A stretch of 64,000 bases of DNA from an uncultured Hungatella sp. (GTDB lineage Bacteria > Bacillota > Clostridia > Lachnospirales > Lachnospiraceae), in NCBI GenBank assembly GCA_910585645.1, contig CAJUFP010000004.1, positions 26,763 through 90,762 of the forward strand. Direction: 5' to 3'. The notes under the pieces were generated by a model. It had not been told where the DNA came from and did no database searches. It was given only the letters and a program-made list of their open reading frames with translations. Positions 30,620 through 39,290 of this stretch are shown piece by piece; position 1 is the first letter of the stretch, and each line of letters opens with the position of its first letter. The position numbers and the translations under genes were made by a program.

Positions 30620-33607
30620 TCAAACATCCAACAAATATCCATACTCCCTGCACACGGTTTCCATCATCATTTCAAGCCCTTTTTCAAGCCTGCTGCTCTG
30701 CCCTTTCTCCCAGGTAAATTCTTCTCCCAGATATCTTACTCTGCAAATCACCTTTTCTCTGTCAAGTACCGCGAATCCCTGGTTCTTGCTGTCAGCCATA
30801 TCTTTTTCATTTGCAAACAGCGTAAATTTATCCAGGTAGGGCGCGCCGGCGTAGGGGCAGAAGCTCCTGCAGTTTCCACATTCATTGCACATATAATCCA
30901 CATGGATGATCTGGGTCTGGCCAAGCCCCGGTACGCGGATGGCTACATTGGCCCGGTTTGGACATACATCCGCGCAGTTTTCGCAAACAGTGGAACAGCC
31001 AAGACACCTTTGGGCCTCCGGTTTGCTTCCCGGCTCTGCCAGTATTCCTTTTCTGTCATAAATGGCTTTGGGGTCAAGGGCTTCACGCATATCTTTTGAT
31101 ACGGGACCTCCCACAATGGCTTTGGCCGCTTTCATGGCATGGGCCATTCCTTTTACCACCAGGGACGGGCCGTACAATCCGTCGCCTGCCACATACACGC
31201 CTTCCAGGTTAGTTTCCAGTGTGCTGCTTACCAGTGGGCGGCCTTTTTCGTCTACATGAATGCCGTTGGCTTCGTAGTAATCGGTTGGAACTTTTTCACC
31301 GACTGCCGCGATCACGGTGTCCGCAGGTACAAGCTCCGTTTCCCCTGTGGGCTCCACTCCTGCCCGGCCGGAAGCGTCCGTCTGGCCCAGGGCCATTTTA
31401 TTGCACAGCAGGGTTCCGTTTTCCATCTTAACAGGGGCCAGAAGCTCTCTAAATTCCACTCCGTCTTCTATGGCAAGCTGCAGTTCGTGTTCGTCTGCCG
31501 GCATATACCGTTTTGTCCGGCGGTATACAAGGTATACGTGTTCCACGTCTTTGCATCTTTTTGCCGCCCTGGCCGTGTCCATGGCCGTGTTTCCGCCGCC
31601 GATGACCACCACGTTTTTGCCGGGCTTAAGGGCTCCTTTTGTCCTGTTAAATTCCTCCAGAAATTCCAGGGCATTGACAGCCTGTTTTCCTTCCAGATTA
31701 AGCCGGCCCCGCTTGTACGCGCCTACGGCCAGAATCACATTGCCATAGGCAGCTTTCAGTTCTTTTACCGAAGGAGCCTCCACGCCCAGCCGGATCTCCA
31801 CTCCAAGCTGTGTCAGCAGAGAGGCGTCTTTTGCGATAACATCATCATTGATCCTGAAATCCGGGATAACCGCGCTTACAATGCCGCCCAGCTTTTCTCT
31901 CTTTTCAAACAGCGTTACTTCCACGCCCATTTTTGCCAGGTAGTAAGCTGCCGCCATGCCGGATGGTCCGCCGCCTACTACTGCCGCTTTCTTTCCACAG
32001 GATTTCTCAGGCTTTACGGTCTTAAGCACATTGGCGCAGGCTTTTTCGGCGCAGAGAAGTTTGGTATCGCGAATCTCTACCGGCGATTCGTAGAAGCTGC
32101 GGGTGCAGTGACTCTGACAGCCGTGAGCGCAAATGGTTCCGGTGATAAAAGGCAGAGCGTTTTTATTCAGGATCACCTGCAGGGCTTCTTCATAGCGGCC
32201 TTCTCCTGCCAGCTTCATGTAGGTGGTGATCTCCTGGTGAATGGGGCAGGCGTCTTCGCATGGCGCTGTAAAGCATCCCACAAGGGGTACTTTTTCCTGA
32301 CTCTTTCTGGACGCCGGAAGTTTGGCCGGTTTTGTGTGGTGTTTGTCTGTTACCGCGTCTTTTGCAACTTTATTTAACCCGGGGACATTGATCCCGTCAA
32401 AGGGTTTTACTCCCATCTCATCCAGAAGCTCTGCCACCTGTTTCAGCCTCTGATAACCTCCCGGTTTCAGAATGGATGTGGCGATGGTCACAGGCCACAC
32501 TCCGGTCCCCACGATTTTGCGGATGTTAAAGGCGTCCGCCCCGCCGGAGTACGCGATCCTTAACTTCCCGTCAAAGTCTTCTGACAATTTGGCTGCCAGG
32601 GCAATGGACAGGGGATACAGGGATTTTCCTGACATATACATTTCTTCGCTGGGCAGCTCTCCTGCCTTCACGTCCACCGGAAATGTGTTGGTGATCTTTA
32701 CCCCGAAGTCCAGTCCCAGTTCTCCGGAAAGCTTCATCAGCCGTTTCAGCATAGGCACTGCGTCTTTATATTGAAGGTCGTCGTCAAAGTGGAACCGCCC
32801 GAAGGCGATATAGTCATACCCCATCTTGTTCAGGGTGTCTCTGGCAAATTCGTATCCCAGCAGCGTTGGATTGCACTTGATAAAGGTGTGCAGCTTCTTT
32901 TCTGTCAGCAGGTAATTGGCAATACTTTCTATCTCCTGTGGCGGACACCCGTGGAGCGTGGAAATGGTGGCGGAATTGCACACTTTGGAGGAGATTCCTT
33001 CAATATCCTCCGGGGTCATATGTTTAAATTCTCCCGCATGGGCCAGCAGTTCTGCCTTACACTCTTTAAATATGGGCGTATCCGCCGCGTCTTTCATATT
33101 TTCGATAAATGTGTTGATCTTTTCTGACTGGATTCCTTTTAAGTCATACCCTACGCTGATATTAAACTGGAACCCGTCCATACTCCCCAGCCCATACTCT
33201 TTTGCCATAAATGCCAGCAGAAACCAGGCTTTGATATACTCATCCTGTGCCTGGGGTACATACAGTTCGGTGGACCACTCACAGTTGTAACATTCGTCAT
33301 CCGCCTTGATACAGGGCTTATTGACGCAGGCGGCAAGTTGGGCTCCGTCCATGATCTGCACGGTTTTCAACTCAAAAAACCGGCTCCCCGCATAGTAAGA
33401 GGCCACAATATTCTGGGCCAGCTGACTGTTAGGACCTGCCGCCGGCCCTATGGGGGTCTCAAGGTTCCGCCCGAAAATTGTCTGAGCTTTTGCGGCGCAG
33501 GCTATGTATGGGTTGCGCACGCCGAAAACGGACCCAATGTTCTCATGCTCCGTCCGGATCCAGGTTAGAAGCTGTTTAAAGGTCATGCATGTCATAATAT
33601 CGCTCAT
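30620..33607 (-). CDS. ygfK: YgfK-type iron-sulfur flavoprotein (annotated as putative selenate reductase subunit)
   Basis: 995 residues from the start at 33607, for which AAAGGA is properly spaced. The order is: a dihydropyrimidine dehydrogenase-like barrel at the N-terminus (to about 430); a cysteine region CFTAPCEDACPIH and CAHGCQSHC; an FAD site AAVVGGGPSGMAAAYYL near 548; a nucleotide site VVVIGGGNTAMDTARAAK near 670; and a C-terminal ferredoxin part with CLGCSTVCENCADVCP and CNECGNCRSFCP. It is a marker gene of anaerobic purine/urate clusters. Although called selenate reductase, its place here suggests it reduces a purine-derived intermediate; this is inference. Confidence 0.92.
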   Translation of the reverse strand: MSDIMTCMTFKQLLTWIRTEHENIGSVFGVRNPYIACAAKAQTIFGRNLETPIGPAAGPNSQLAQNIVASYYAGSRFFELKTVQIMDGAQLAACVNKPCIKADDECYNCEWSTELYVPQAQDEYIKAWFLLAFMAKEYGLGSMDGFQFNISVGYDLKGIQSEKINTFIENMKDAADTPIFKECKAELLAHAGEFKHMTPEDIEGISSKVCNSATISTLHGCPPQEIESIANYLLTEKKLHTFIKCNPTLLGYEFARDTLNKMGYDYIAFGRFHFDDDLQYKDAVPMLKRLMKLSGELGLDFGVKITNTFPVDVKAGELPSEEMYMSGKSLYPLSIALAAKLSEDFDGKLRIAYSGGADAFNIRKIVGTGVWPVTIATSILKPGGYQRLKQVAELLDEMGVKPFDGINVPGLNKVAKDAVTDKHHTKPAKLPASRKSQEKVPLVGCFTAPCEDACPIHQEITTYMKLAGEGRYEEALQVILNKNALPFITGTICAHGCQSHCTRSFYESPVEIRDTKLLCAEKACANVLKTVKPEKSCGKKAAVVGGGPSGMAAAYYLAKMGVEVTLFEKREKLGGIVSAVIPDFRINDDVIAKDASLLTQLGVEIRLGVEAPSVKELKAAYGNVILAVGAYKRGRLNLEGKQAVNALEFLEEFNRTKGALKPGKNVVVIGGGNTAMDTARAAKRCKDVEHVYLVYRRTKRYMPADEHELQLAIEDGVEFRELLAPVKMENGTLLCNKMALGQTDASGRAGVEPTGETELVPADTVIAAVGEKVPTDYYEANGIHVDEKGRPLVSSTLETNLEGVYVAGDGLYGPSLVVKGMAHAMKAAKAIVGGPVSKDMREALDPKAIYDRKGILAEPGSKPEAQRCLGCSTVCENCADVCPNRANVAIRVPGLGQTQIIHVDYMCNECGNCRSFCPYAGAPYLDKFTLFANEKDMADSKNQGFAVLDREKVICRVRYLGEEFTWEKGQSSRLEKGLEMMMETVCREYGYLLDV

Positions 33608-33642
33608 GTTATTGATTCCTTTCATTGAATTATAGTGTTGTT

Positions 33643-33677
33643 TAGGCGATGTTGTCGCAGGCCCTTAAAATAGGGGC
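33643..33677. repeat. Solo copy of the TAGGCGATGTTGTCGC repeat head
   Basis: TAGGCGATGTTGTCGCAGGCCCT occurs here and again as the head of each 313-bp unit that follows (33681, 33994). A diverged copy follows the second unit near 34309. This appears to be a fragment of the same element. Confidence 0.6.
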
Positions 33678-33990
33678 GCTTAGGCGATGTTGTCGCAGGC
33701 CCTCCATGGAGCATCTCCTGTCAGGGTTCAGAACTGCCAAACACTCCGAAGAGCCCAAAATGCAGGTCTCTTCTCCGCGGCACTAATTCACCCTGACAGG
33801 AGATGCTCCATGGAGGGCAAATGCAGGATTCGCTTTATCAAGTGATGGTGGCCGCTACTGTAATAGAAAAATTTTGTATATATTCTGGTTGTAATGTTAT
33901 TTTGTTCAAGGCTGTTGTTACCCTGTATGAAGTATCCTCTGTCGGGAGGCAGTATTGTTATACGCTTTGAAGAACCTCAAAACAGGTGGG
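33678..33990. repeat. 313-bp tandem unit A containing a 29-bp-armed inverted repeat
   Basis: The unit starts GCTTAGGCGATG and is repeated almost unchanged at 33991. Inside, GCCCTCCATGGAGCATCTCC and onward (33699-33727) is an exact reverse complement of 33790-33818. The 62-nt loop holds a second stem, GAAGAG/CTCTTC. The rest of the unit is AT-rich without a reading frame. It interrupts the purine module between ygfK and ssnA. Confidence 0.85.
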
Positions 33991-34305
33991 GCTTAGGCGA
34001 TGTTGTCGCAGGCCCTCCATGGAGCATCTCCTGTCAGGGTTCAGAACTGCCAAACACTCCGAAGAGCCCAAAATGCAGGTCTCTTCTCCGCGGCACTAAT
34101 TCACCCTGACAGGAGATGCTCCATGGAGGGCAAATGCAGGATTCGCTTTATCAAGTAATGTTGGCCGCTACGGTAATAGAAAAACTTTGTATATATTCCG
34201 GTTGTAATGTTATTTTGTTCAAGGCCGTCGTTGGCCCTGTATGAAGTATCCTCTGTCGGGAGGCAGTATTGTTATACGCTTTGAAGAGCCTCAAAATTGA
34301 GGATC
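33991..34305. repeat. 313-bp tandem unit B containing a 29-bp-armed inverted repeat
   Basis: Second copy of unit A, differing at only a few scattered bases. Arms lie at 34012-34040 and 34103-34131. A third, diverged head (CTTAGGTGATGCTGTCGCAAG) follows to about 34336 and then breaks off. Confidence 0.85.
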
Positions 34306-34387
34306 TCTTAGGTGATGCTGTCGCAAGCCCTCCCTACACGCTACTACTTTAAATAAGCGGCCAGTAGAGGAGCCAGTACATGTAGCG

Positions 34388-34604
34388 GAAGATTCTGGCA
34401 ATATATTCCATCCAAAGACATTTGCACCATGGAAATGAGACCGAAGAACACAGGAGGGCTGATACCCGACTGGGTTCTGCTTTACCGGGTCAAGAGGAAG
34501 TGCGCTAATGCGCACGCAGGTCACCAACCTAACGGTTGCCGACAAATCCTCATTGGAATGCCCGGTGCAACAGGCTTTGGATGGAATATATTGCCAGAAT
34601 CTTC
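34388..34604. repeat. Inverted repeat with 30-bp perfect arms and structured centre
   Basis: The 30 bases at 34388-34417, starting GAAGATTCTGGCAATATATT, are exactly reverse-complementary to 34575-34604. Within the 157-nt centre are further pairs: TTGCACC/GGTGCAA next to the arms, GTGCGC-TAAT-GCGCAC, AACC-TAAC-GGTT and ACCC-GACT-GGGT. I see no reading frame and no clear target duplication. It could be a miniature transposable element or a stable RNA. Confidence 0.75.
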
Positions 34605-34640
34605 TCCACAACATTCCCCTCCCCACCGCCCCTTATTTAC

Positions 34641-35972
34641 CTACCCATTAATACTCCTCCACAACTTCCCCGCTTCCACCCTGCACTCCGCCATTACCTT
34701 CTCCGTATCCGCCACCATAACCTCCCTATCTCTCATCAGCACCTTCCCGTTCCCAATCGTAGTAACCACATCTCTCCCGGTCATTCCAAACAGAATATGC
34801 CCATTAATATTCCCTCCGTCCAGGAACGTAGGCGGATCATACTCCACCACAATCACATCTGCCGCCGCGCCTTCCTTCAAAACGCCAAGCTCCCTCTTAA
34901 AATACCGGTTGGCAATGGCTGCGTTATTCTTAAACAGCATCTGCGGGACCTCACCCCAGGCCGCGTTGGCGTCGCACAGGTGATGTTTGTGCAGCACATT
35001 GGCCACCTTGTAGGACTCTGTCATATCGTGGGTATATCCGTCAGTTCCAAGACCTGTAAGGATTCCCCGGCGCACCAACTCCATGGTGGGCGGGCATCCG
35101 CAGGCATTACCCATGTTGGACTCCGGGTTGTGGACTACCATGGTATTTGTGTCCTTAATCAGATCCATCTCATGGGGATTGATGTAAATACAATGGCCCA
35201 GAAGCGTCTTCTCCCCCAGGATATTCCAGTCCATCAGTCTGTCCACGATCCTTTTTCCGTACTTTTTCAGACAGTCATGAAGGTCCTCTATCCCCTCCGC
35301 CACGTGGATGTGGTATCCCACCTCCTCCGGTTTGTTGGCTGCGGCCAGCTCCATGGTGGCGTCTGAGATGGTAAACTGAGCGTGCATGCCCATCATTCCT
35401 GCCACCATGTCCGTGTCGTCTTTTAAGGCATAGCGGATAAACTCCGCGTTTTCCATAACAGCCTCTTTCGCCTTATCCATTCCGTCCCTGTCAGAAACCT
35501 CATAGCACAGACAGACCCTGACTCCCAGTTCTTTCGCTGCCTCCGCAATGGTAAACAGGCTTCCCTTAATATTTCCAAAGCTGGCATGGTGGTCAAAAAT
35601 GGTCGTAACTCCGTTGCGGATGCAGGAGATCATGGTATCCATGGCGCTGTACCTGATCTGCTCCGGGGTAAGCTTCCGGTCAATGGTCCACCACTGGCCA
35701 TCCAGAATATCCAGAAATCCTTTCGGGTTATATCCCCTGATACTCAACCCTCTGGCCATGGCGCTGTAAATATGTTCATGGGTGTTGATAAATGCAGGCA
35801 TGATAACGCCGCCTTTTGCGTCTATGTATTCCCCGCCGCTGTACTTCTTCCGAATCTCTTCATCCGGCCCCAGGGCCACGATCCGGGAGCCCTCCATGGC
35901 AACCGCGCCTTTTTCAATAAAAGGCATCCCATCATCCCGCGTGATCAATTTTCCGTTTCCTACTACTAGCAT
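34641..35972 (-). CDS. ssnA: SsnA-type aminohydrolase
   Basis: 443 residues from the start at 35972 (AGGAGG six nt upstream; the longer frame runs into a tandem repeat). SsnA is a metal-dependent deaminase/amidohydrolase of the chlorohydrolase/guanine deaminase branch and a standard member of ygeWXY-type purine clusters. HEH in FINTHEHIYSAMARG near 58, HIHVAEG near 219, GHCIYIN near 265 and GTDGYTHD near 315 supply the metal and catalytic residues. It is on the minus strand behind the NCS2 permease gene, from which it is separated by about 140 nt of tandem repeat. Confidence 0.9.
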   Translation of the reverse strand: MLVVGNGKLITRDDGMPFIEKGAVAMEGSRIVALGPDEEIRKKYSGGEYIDAKGGVIMPAFINTHEHIYSAMARGLSIRGYNPKGFLDILDGQWWTIDRKLTPEQIRYSAMDTMISCIRNGVTTIFDHHASFGNIKGSLFTIAEAAKELGVRVCLCYEVSDRDGMDKAKEAVMENAEFIRYALKDDTDMVAGMMGMHAQFTISDATMELAAANKPEEVGYHIHVAEGIEDLHDCLKKYGKRIVDRLMDWNILGEKTLLGHCIYINPHEMDLIKDTNTMVVHNPESNMGNACGCPPTMELVRRGILTGLGTDGYTHDMTESYKVANVLHKHHLCDANAAWGEVPQMLFKNNAAIANRYFKRELGVLKEGAAADVIVVEYDPPTFLDGGNINGHILFGMTGRDVVTTIGNGKVLMRDREVMVADTEKVMAECRVEAGKLWRSING

Positions 35973-35997
35973 TTCCTTCCTCCTACTCTCTTTTTCT

Positions 35998-36130
35998 GAA
36001 ACCATTTCCAAACCCTTCACTGCCAATGCTGGCAGCTTCCTTAATCGAAATCATTTCCAGCCCCTCTAACTGCTGATCCGGGCAGCTCCCTCAACCGAAA
36101 CCATTTCCAAACCTTCTAACTGCCGACAGC
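35998..36130. repeat. About 50-bp tandem repeat, three copies
   Basis: GAAACCATTTCC and following bases recur at 35998, 36047 and 36097 with spacing 49 and 50 nt. The third copy runs into the last codons of the NCS2 permease gene, so the array seems to have grown from that gene's 3' end. Read on the minus strand each unit has a purine-rich site followed by ATGGTTTCG or ATGATTTCG, i.e. short leader-peptide-like starts. Confidence 0.7.
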
Positions 36131-37459
36131 CTCCCTCTTCCGCCCCGGAAGCGCCAAATTCAACGTAATGGCCGTGATGGTCGCCAGCACCACCGGCGAT
36201 TTTCCGAAAATTGTGGTGACCCATGCAGGAAAACTTGCCAGGGCCCCGCTGGCCTGAGTGATTCCCATTCCAAGGGCGATAGAAAGGCCTACAATGGTGG
36301 TGTTTCTGTAATCCATGGGCGCTGCCGTGATCAGTTTCACGCCTGTCATGGCAATGGAGGCGAACACCGATACCGTGGCTCCTCCCAAAACGCAGTTGGG
36401 AATCGTCAGCAGCACAGAGGAGAACTTGGGAATCAGCCCGGCGATGAGAAGAATCCCTGCCGCCATCCCGAACACCCTCTTTGCCACCACCTTGGTGGAG
36501 GACACGATTCCCACATTCTGGCTGAATGTGGCCGTTGGAAGCCCTCCGAACAGGGCGCTGATAATATTGCAGAATCCGTAAGCCACAATACCGCCGTTCA
36601 GCTCCTCATCTGTAGGCATCCGGTCCATGCCTCCTGTGGTGGTAGCCGTAAAATCGCCGATGGCCTGTATGGAATTGATGGCAAACAGGATTCCAATGGC
36701 AACACAGGCGGAGGGCTCAAATATAATGCCAAAATGCAGAAGCCGGGGAAGCTGAAACAGCGAAGCCCCTGAAACAGCGGAAAAATCAACCATTCCAAAA
36801 CACAGCGATACCCCATACCCGGCAATAATTCCTATTAATATAGAAGACAGTTTCCAAATCCCTTTTCCGTAATGGTTCAGCCCGGTGACAATGACCAGGG
36901 TGATCACAGCCACCAGCCAGTTCTGCCAGGAGCCGTACTGGGGACTCCCCACGCCTCCCGCCATATAGTTGATGGCCGTCGGGTACAGGGACAGTCCGAT
37001 GGCAAATACCACCGTGCCTGTGATCAGAGGCGGGAAAAACTTCCGAATCTGCTTTACAAAGATTCCCACCAGGATCGCCACGGCTCCACCTACTATCTGG
37101 GCGCCTAAAATGGTCCCCACTCCAAAGTCTCCGGCAATAGCCTGCATAGTCGGCACATAGGCAAAACTGATTCCCATAATCACCGGAAGTCCTGATCCGA
37201 TCCTGACAGCTCCCTTCTGCAGGGGATACAGCTGCATCAATGTGGTCAGCGCCGACACCACCAGAGCCGCCTGTATCAGGATAACCGAATCCCTATCGGA
37301 AAGCCCTCCCGCTCCCGCTACAATAATCGCCGGGGTCACACACCCTACGATCATAGCCACCACATGCTGCAAAGCCAGGGGAAACGCCTGGCCCGGCGAC
37401 GGTTTTCCGTGCAGATCAAAAAGCAGCGCCGATGTAGTCTCCTTTGCTCCCTTATTCAT
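36116..37459 (-). CDS. Nucleobase:cation symporter-2 family permease (xanthine/urate type)
   Basis: 447 residues with about 13-14 hydrophobic segments. The NCS2 family takes up xanthine, uric acid or uracil with protons or sodium. Typical features are PLALQHVVAMIVG near the start, PVIMGISFAYVPTM, and the signature region NSIQAIGDFTATTTGGMDR and GLPTATFSQNVGIVSSTKV near 255-310. In the purine cluster it is most likely a xanthine or urate importer. AAAGGAG precedes the start. It is divergent from ygeX. Confidence 0.9.
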   Translation of the reverse strand: MNKGAKETTSALLFDLHGKPSPGQAFPLALQHVVAMIVGCVTPAIIVAGAGGLSDRDSVILIQAALVVSALTTLMQLYPLQKGAVRIGSGLPVIMGISFAYVPTMQAIAGDFGVGTILGAQIVGGAVAILVGIFVKQIRKFFPPLITGTVVFAIGLSLYPTAINYMAGGVGSPQYGSWQNWLVAVITLVIVTGLNHYGKGIWKLSSILIGIIAGYGVSLCFGMVDFSAVSGASLFQLPRLLHFGIIFEPSACVAIGILFAINSIQAIGDFTATTTGGMDRMPTDEELNGGIVAYGFCNIISALFGGLPTATFSQNVGIVSSTKVVAKRVFGMAAGILLIAGLIPKFSSVLLTIPNCVLGGATVSVFASIAMTGVKLITAAPMDYRNTTIVGLSIALGMGITQASGALASFPAWVTTIFGKSPVVLATITAITLNLALPGRKREAVGS

Positions 37460-37842
37460 TTTTGGGTTCTCCTTTCCCTGGCAGCCCCTTTTAGGGCCGC
37501 CCTCAGATCGTCATTGTTGGCAAATGGGAATCCTCTTCTTAAGATTATTGGTATTCAATAAGGGAGACAGGTACATACCAATAGGGAAATTTTCTTCATG
37601 CATTATGACTGTGCCATTTTCGGTGTGTTTTTGCACACCTCATGCAGTTTCCACAAATCCAGTTCCCATTGACCTCATTTTATCATGTCTTTTGGCTTAA
37701 CGCAAGCACTTTTAATAAATTTTTATTATAATGATAAATTATTATTGCATTTTTCAAATTTCCTGCTATAATGACCTTAGGGAGACAACGAAACAAAAAT
37801 CAGAACCGCAAACACATGCACAACCTGAAAGGAGAATCCATC
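37460..37842. promoter_or_regulatory. Divergent regulatory region between the NCS2 permease and ygeX
   Basis: 383 nt without a gene. For ygeX, TTGCAT (37745-37750) and TATAAT (37767-37772) form a promoter with 16-nt spacing, overlapped by the AATGATAAATTATTATTG motif (37730-37747) shared with the xdh promoter region. On the permease side the leader contains a perfect 9-bp hairpin, TATTGGTAT/ATACCAATA (37546-37554, 37575-37583), and GGTGTG/CACACC (37622-37639). No guanine-type riboswitch core is present. Confidence 0.6.
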
Positions 37843-39093
37843 ATGTGCAACTCACAAGGGCCTTCTATTAAATGGACCCTCAACAACATTCCTAAGAGCG
37901 ACGACAGGCAGCTGCCCAACATGTCTCTTAAGGAAATGAAGAAAGCCAGCGATTTTCACAAAAGCTTTCCCCAGTATTCGGTGACGCCTCTTACCCGCCT
38001 GTCAAGCCTGGCAGAGTACCTGGGGCTGAAACGTCTCTATGTTAAGGATGAATCTTATCGCTTTGGCCTCAACGCGTTTAAGGTGCTGGGCGGCTCCTAC
38101 GCCATCGCAAGGCATATTGCCCAGGAGCTTGGCAGGGATGTGAGCCAGGTGCCATACAGCGTTCTCACCTCTAAGGAGCTTCGGGACGAATTTGGCCAGG
38201 CGACCTTCTTCACTGCCACTGACGGCAACCATGGCCGGGGCGTTGCGTGGGCTGCCAACAAGCTGGGGCAGAAATGTGTGGTCAGGATGCCAAAGGGAAC
38301 CACCCAGACCCGCCTTGAGAACATTGCCAAAGAAAATGCCACGGTTACCATTGAGAATCTCAACTATGACGACTGCGTGCGCATGGCTGCCAAGGAGGCT
38401 TCTGAGACGCCCCGGGGCATTATGGTACAGGATACGGCCTGGGAAGGGTATGAGGAGATTCCCACCTGGATCATGCAGGGGTACGGGACTCTTGCCATGG
38501 AGGCTGACCAGCAGCTTTCCACAGACGGCAGCCGCCCCACCCACATTTTCATACAGGCCGGCGTCGGTTCTCTTGCAGGCGCTGTGATCGGTTATTTTGC
38601 CAACCGTTTTAAGGATAATCCGCCTGTGATGGTGGTTGTGGAAGCGGGAGCCGCTGACTGTCTCTACCAGTCCGCCGTGCAGGCCGACGGCAGCCGGGTC
38701 AATGTGACAGGCGATATGCTGACCATTATGGCCGGCCTTGCCTGCGGGGAGCCGAACACGGTTTCCTGGGATATTTTGAGAAACCACGCGGACGCCTTTG
38801 TTTCCTGCCCTGACTGGGTAAGCGCCAACGGCACCCGCATCTACGGCGCTCCCATTGGAAAGGATGAGCGGGTGATCTCCGGTGAGTCCGGCTCCGTAAC
38901 CCTGGGCCTGGTTCACGCGCTGATGACTGATCCCCGGTATGAGGATTTGAAAAACGCTTTGAAGCTGGACGGCAATTCGGAGGTTCTTCTGGTGTCGTCT
39001 GAGGGCGACACAGACCCGGACCGCTACCGTGAGATCACGTGGGAGGGACTGTGCGGAACCGGGAAGAAGCCATTTGCGGGGCTGACAGACTGA
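37843..39093 (+). CDS. ygeX: Diaminopropionate ammonia-lyase (YgeX)
   Basis: 416 residues from the start at 37843 (AAAGGAG upstream). A PLP enzyme that converts 2,3-diaminopropionate to pyruvate and two ammonia. The Schiff-base lysine is in FGLNAFKVLGGSYA near 56; TATDGNHGRGVAWAA near 100 binds the cofactor phosphate region; VSSEGDTDPDRY near the end is typical of the family. It heads the plus-strand ygeX-ygeY-ygeW-carbamate kinase run. In urate clusters the lyase is thought to turn a ring-opened intermediate into pyruvate. Confidence 0.93.
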   Translation: MCNSQGPSIKWTLNNIPKSDDRQLPNMSLKEMKKASDFHKSFPQYSVTPLTRLSSLAEYLGLKRLYVKDESYRFGLNAFKVLGGSYAIARHIAQELGRDVSQVPYSVLTSKELRDEFGQATFFTATDGNHGRGVAWAANKLGQKCVVRMPKGTTQTRLENIAKENATVTIENLNYDDCVRMAAKEASETPRGIMVQDTAWEGYEEIPTWIMQGYGTLAMEADQQLSTDGSRPTHIFIQAGVGSLAGAVIGYFANRFKDNPPVMVVVEAGAADCLYQSAVQADGSRVNVTGDMLTIMAGLACGEPNTVSWDILRNHADAFVSCPDWVSANGTRIYGAPIGKDERVISGESGSVTLGLVHALMTDPRYEDLKNALKLDGNSEVLLVSSEGDTDPDRYREITWEGLCGTGKKPFAGLTD

Positions 39094-39178
39094 CGGATCG
39101 ACGGGCTGACGGACCGACCGACTGACAAACTGACAAGTACAGCAACAAGTAAAACCCGCCGGACAGGGGCATCCATTC

Positions 39179-39206
39179 CGGTTTGCCGGACGGGTCCGGC
39201 AAACCG
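39179..39206 (+). promoter_or_regulatory. Perfect 13-bp intercistronic hairpin between ygeX and ygeY
   Basis: CGGTTTGCCGGAC and GTCCGGCAAACCG with a 2-nt loop. No T run follows, so it is more likely an mRNA stabiliser or processing site than a terminator. Upstream, 39085-39135 has short CTGACNNA-type repeats. Confidence 0.6.
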
Positions 39207-39290
39207 TTCCCTGCAGCGGCAGGTCCCCCTGACGGACCCATGCAGGTATGAAACGATTATAAAAATATAGGAATGAAGGAGATACATATC

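Noticed and set aside
31139..32377. 412-codon frame opposite ygfK
   Set aside because: Antisense to a clear multi-domain gene with all cofactor motifs; composition is that of a shadow.
34418..34574. Group II intron or IStron remnant
   Set aside because: GTGCG and several stems are present, but there is no recognisable domain V, no reverse transcriptase and the element is only about 217 bp.
33643..34604. CRISPR array or integron cassette array
   Set aside because: Repeats are long palindromes in units of 313 bp without unique spacers of constant length, there are no cas genes, and no integrase or attC core sequences were found.
37460..37842. Guanine/xanthine riboswitch before the NCS2 permease
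   Set aside because: The conserved purine riboswitch core around the three-way junction is not present on either strand; only simple hairpins are seen.
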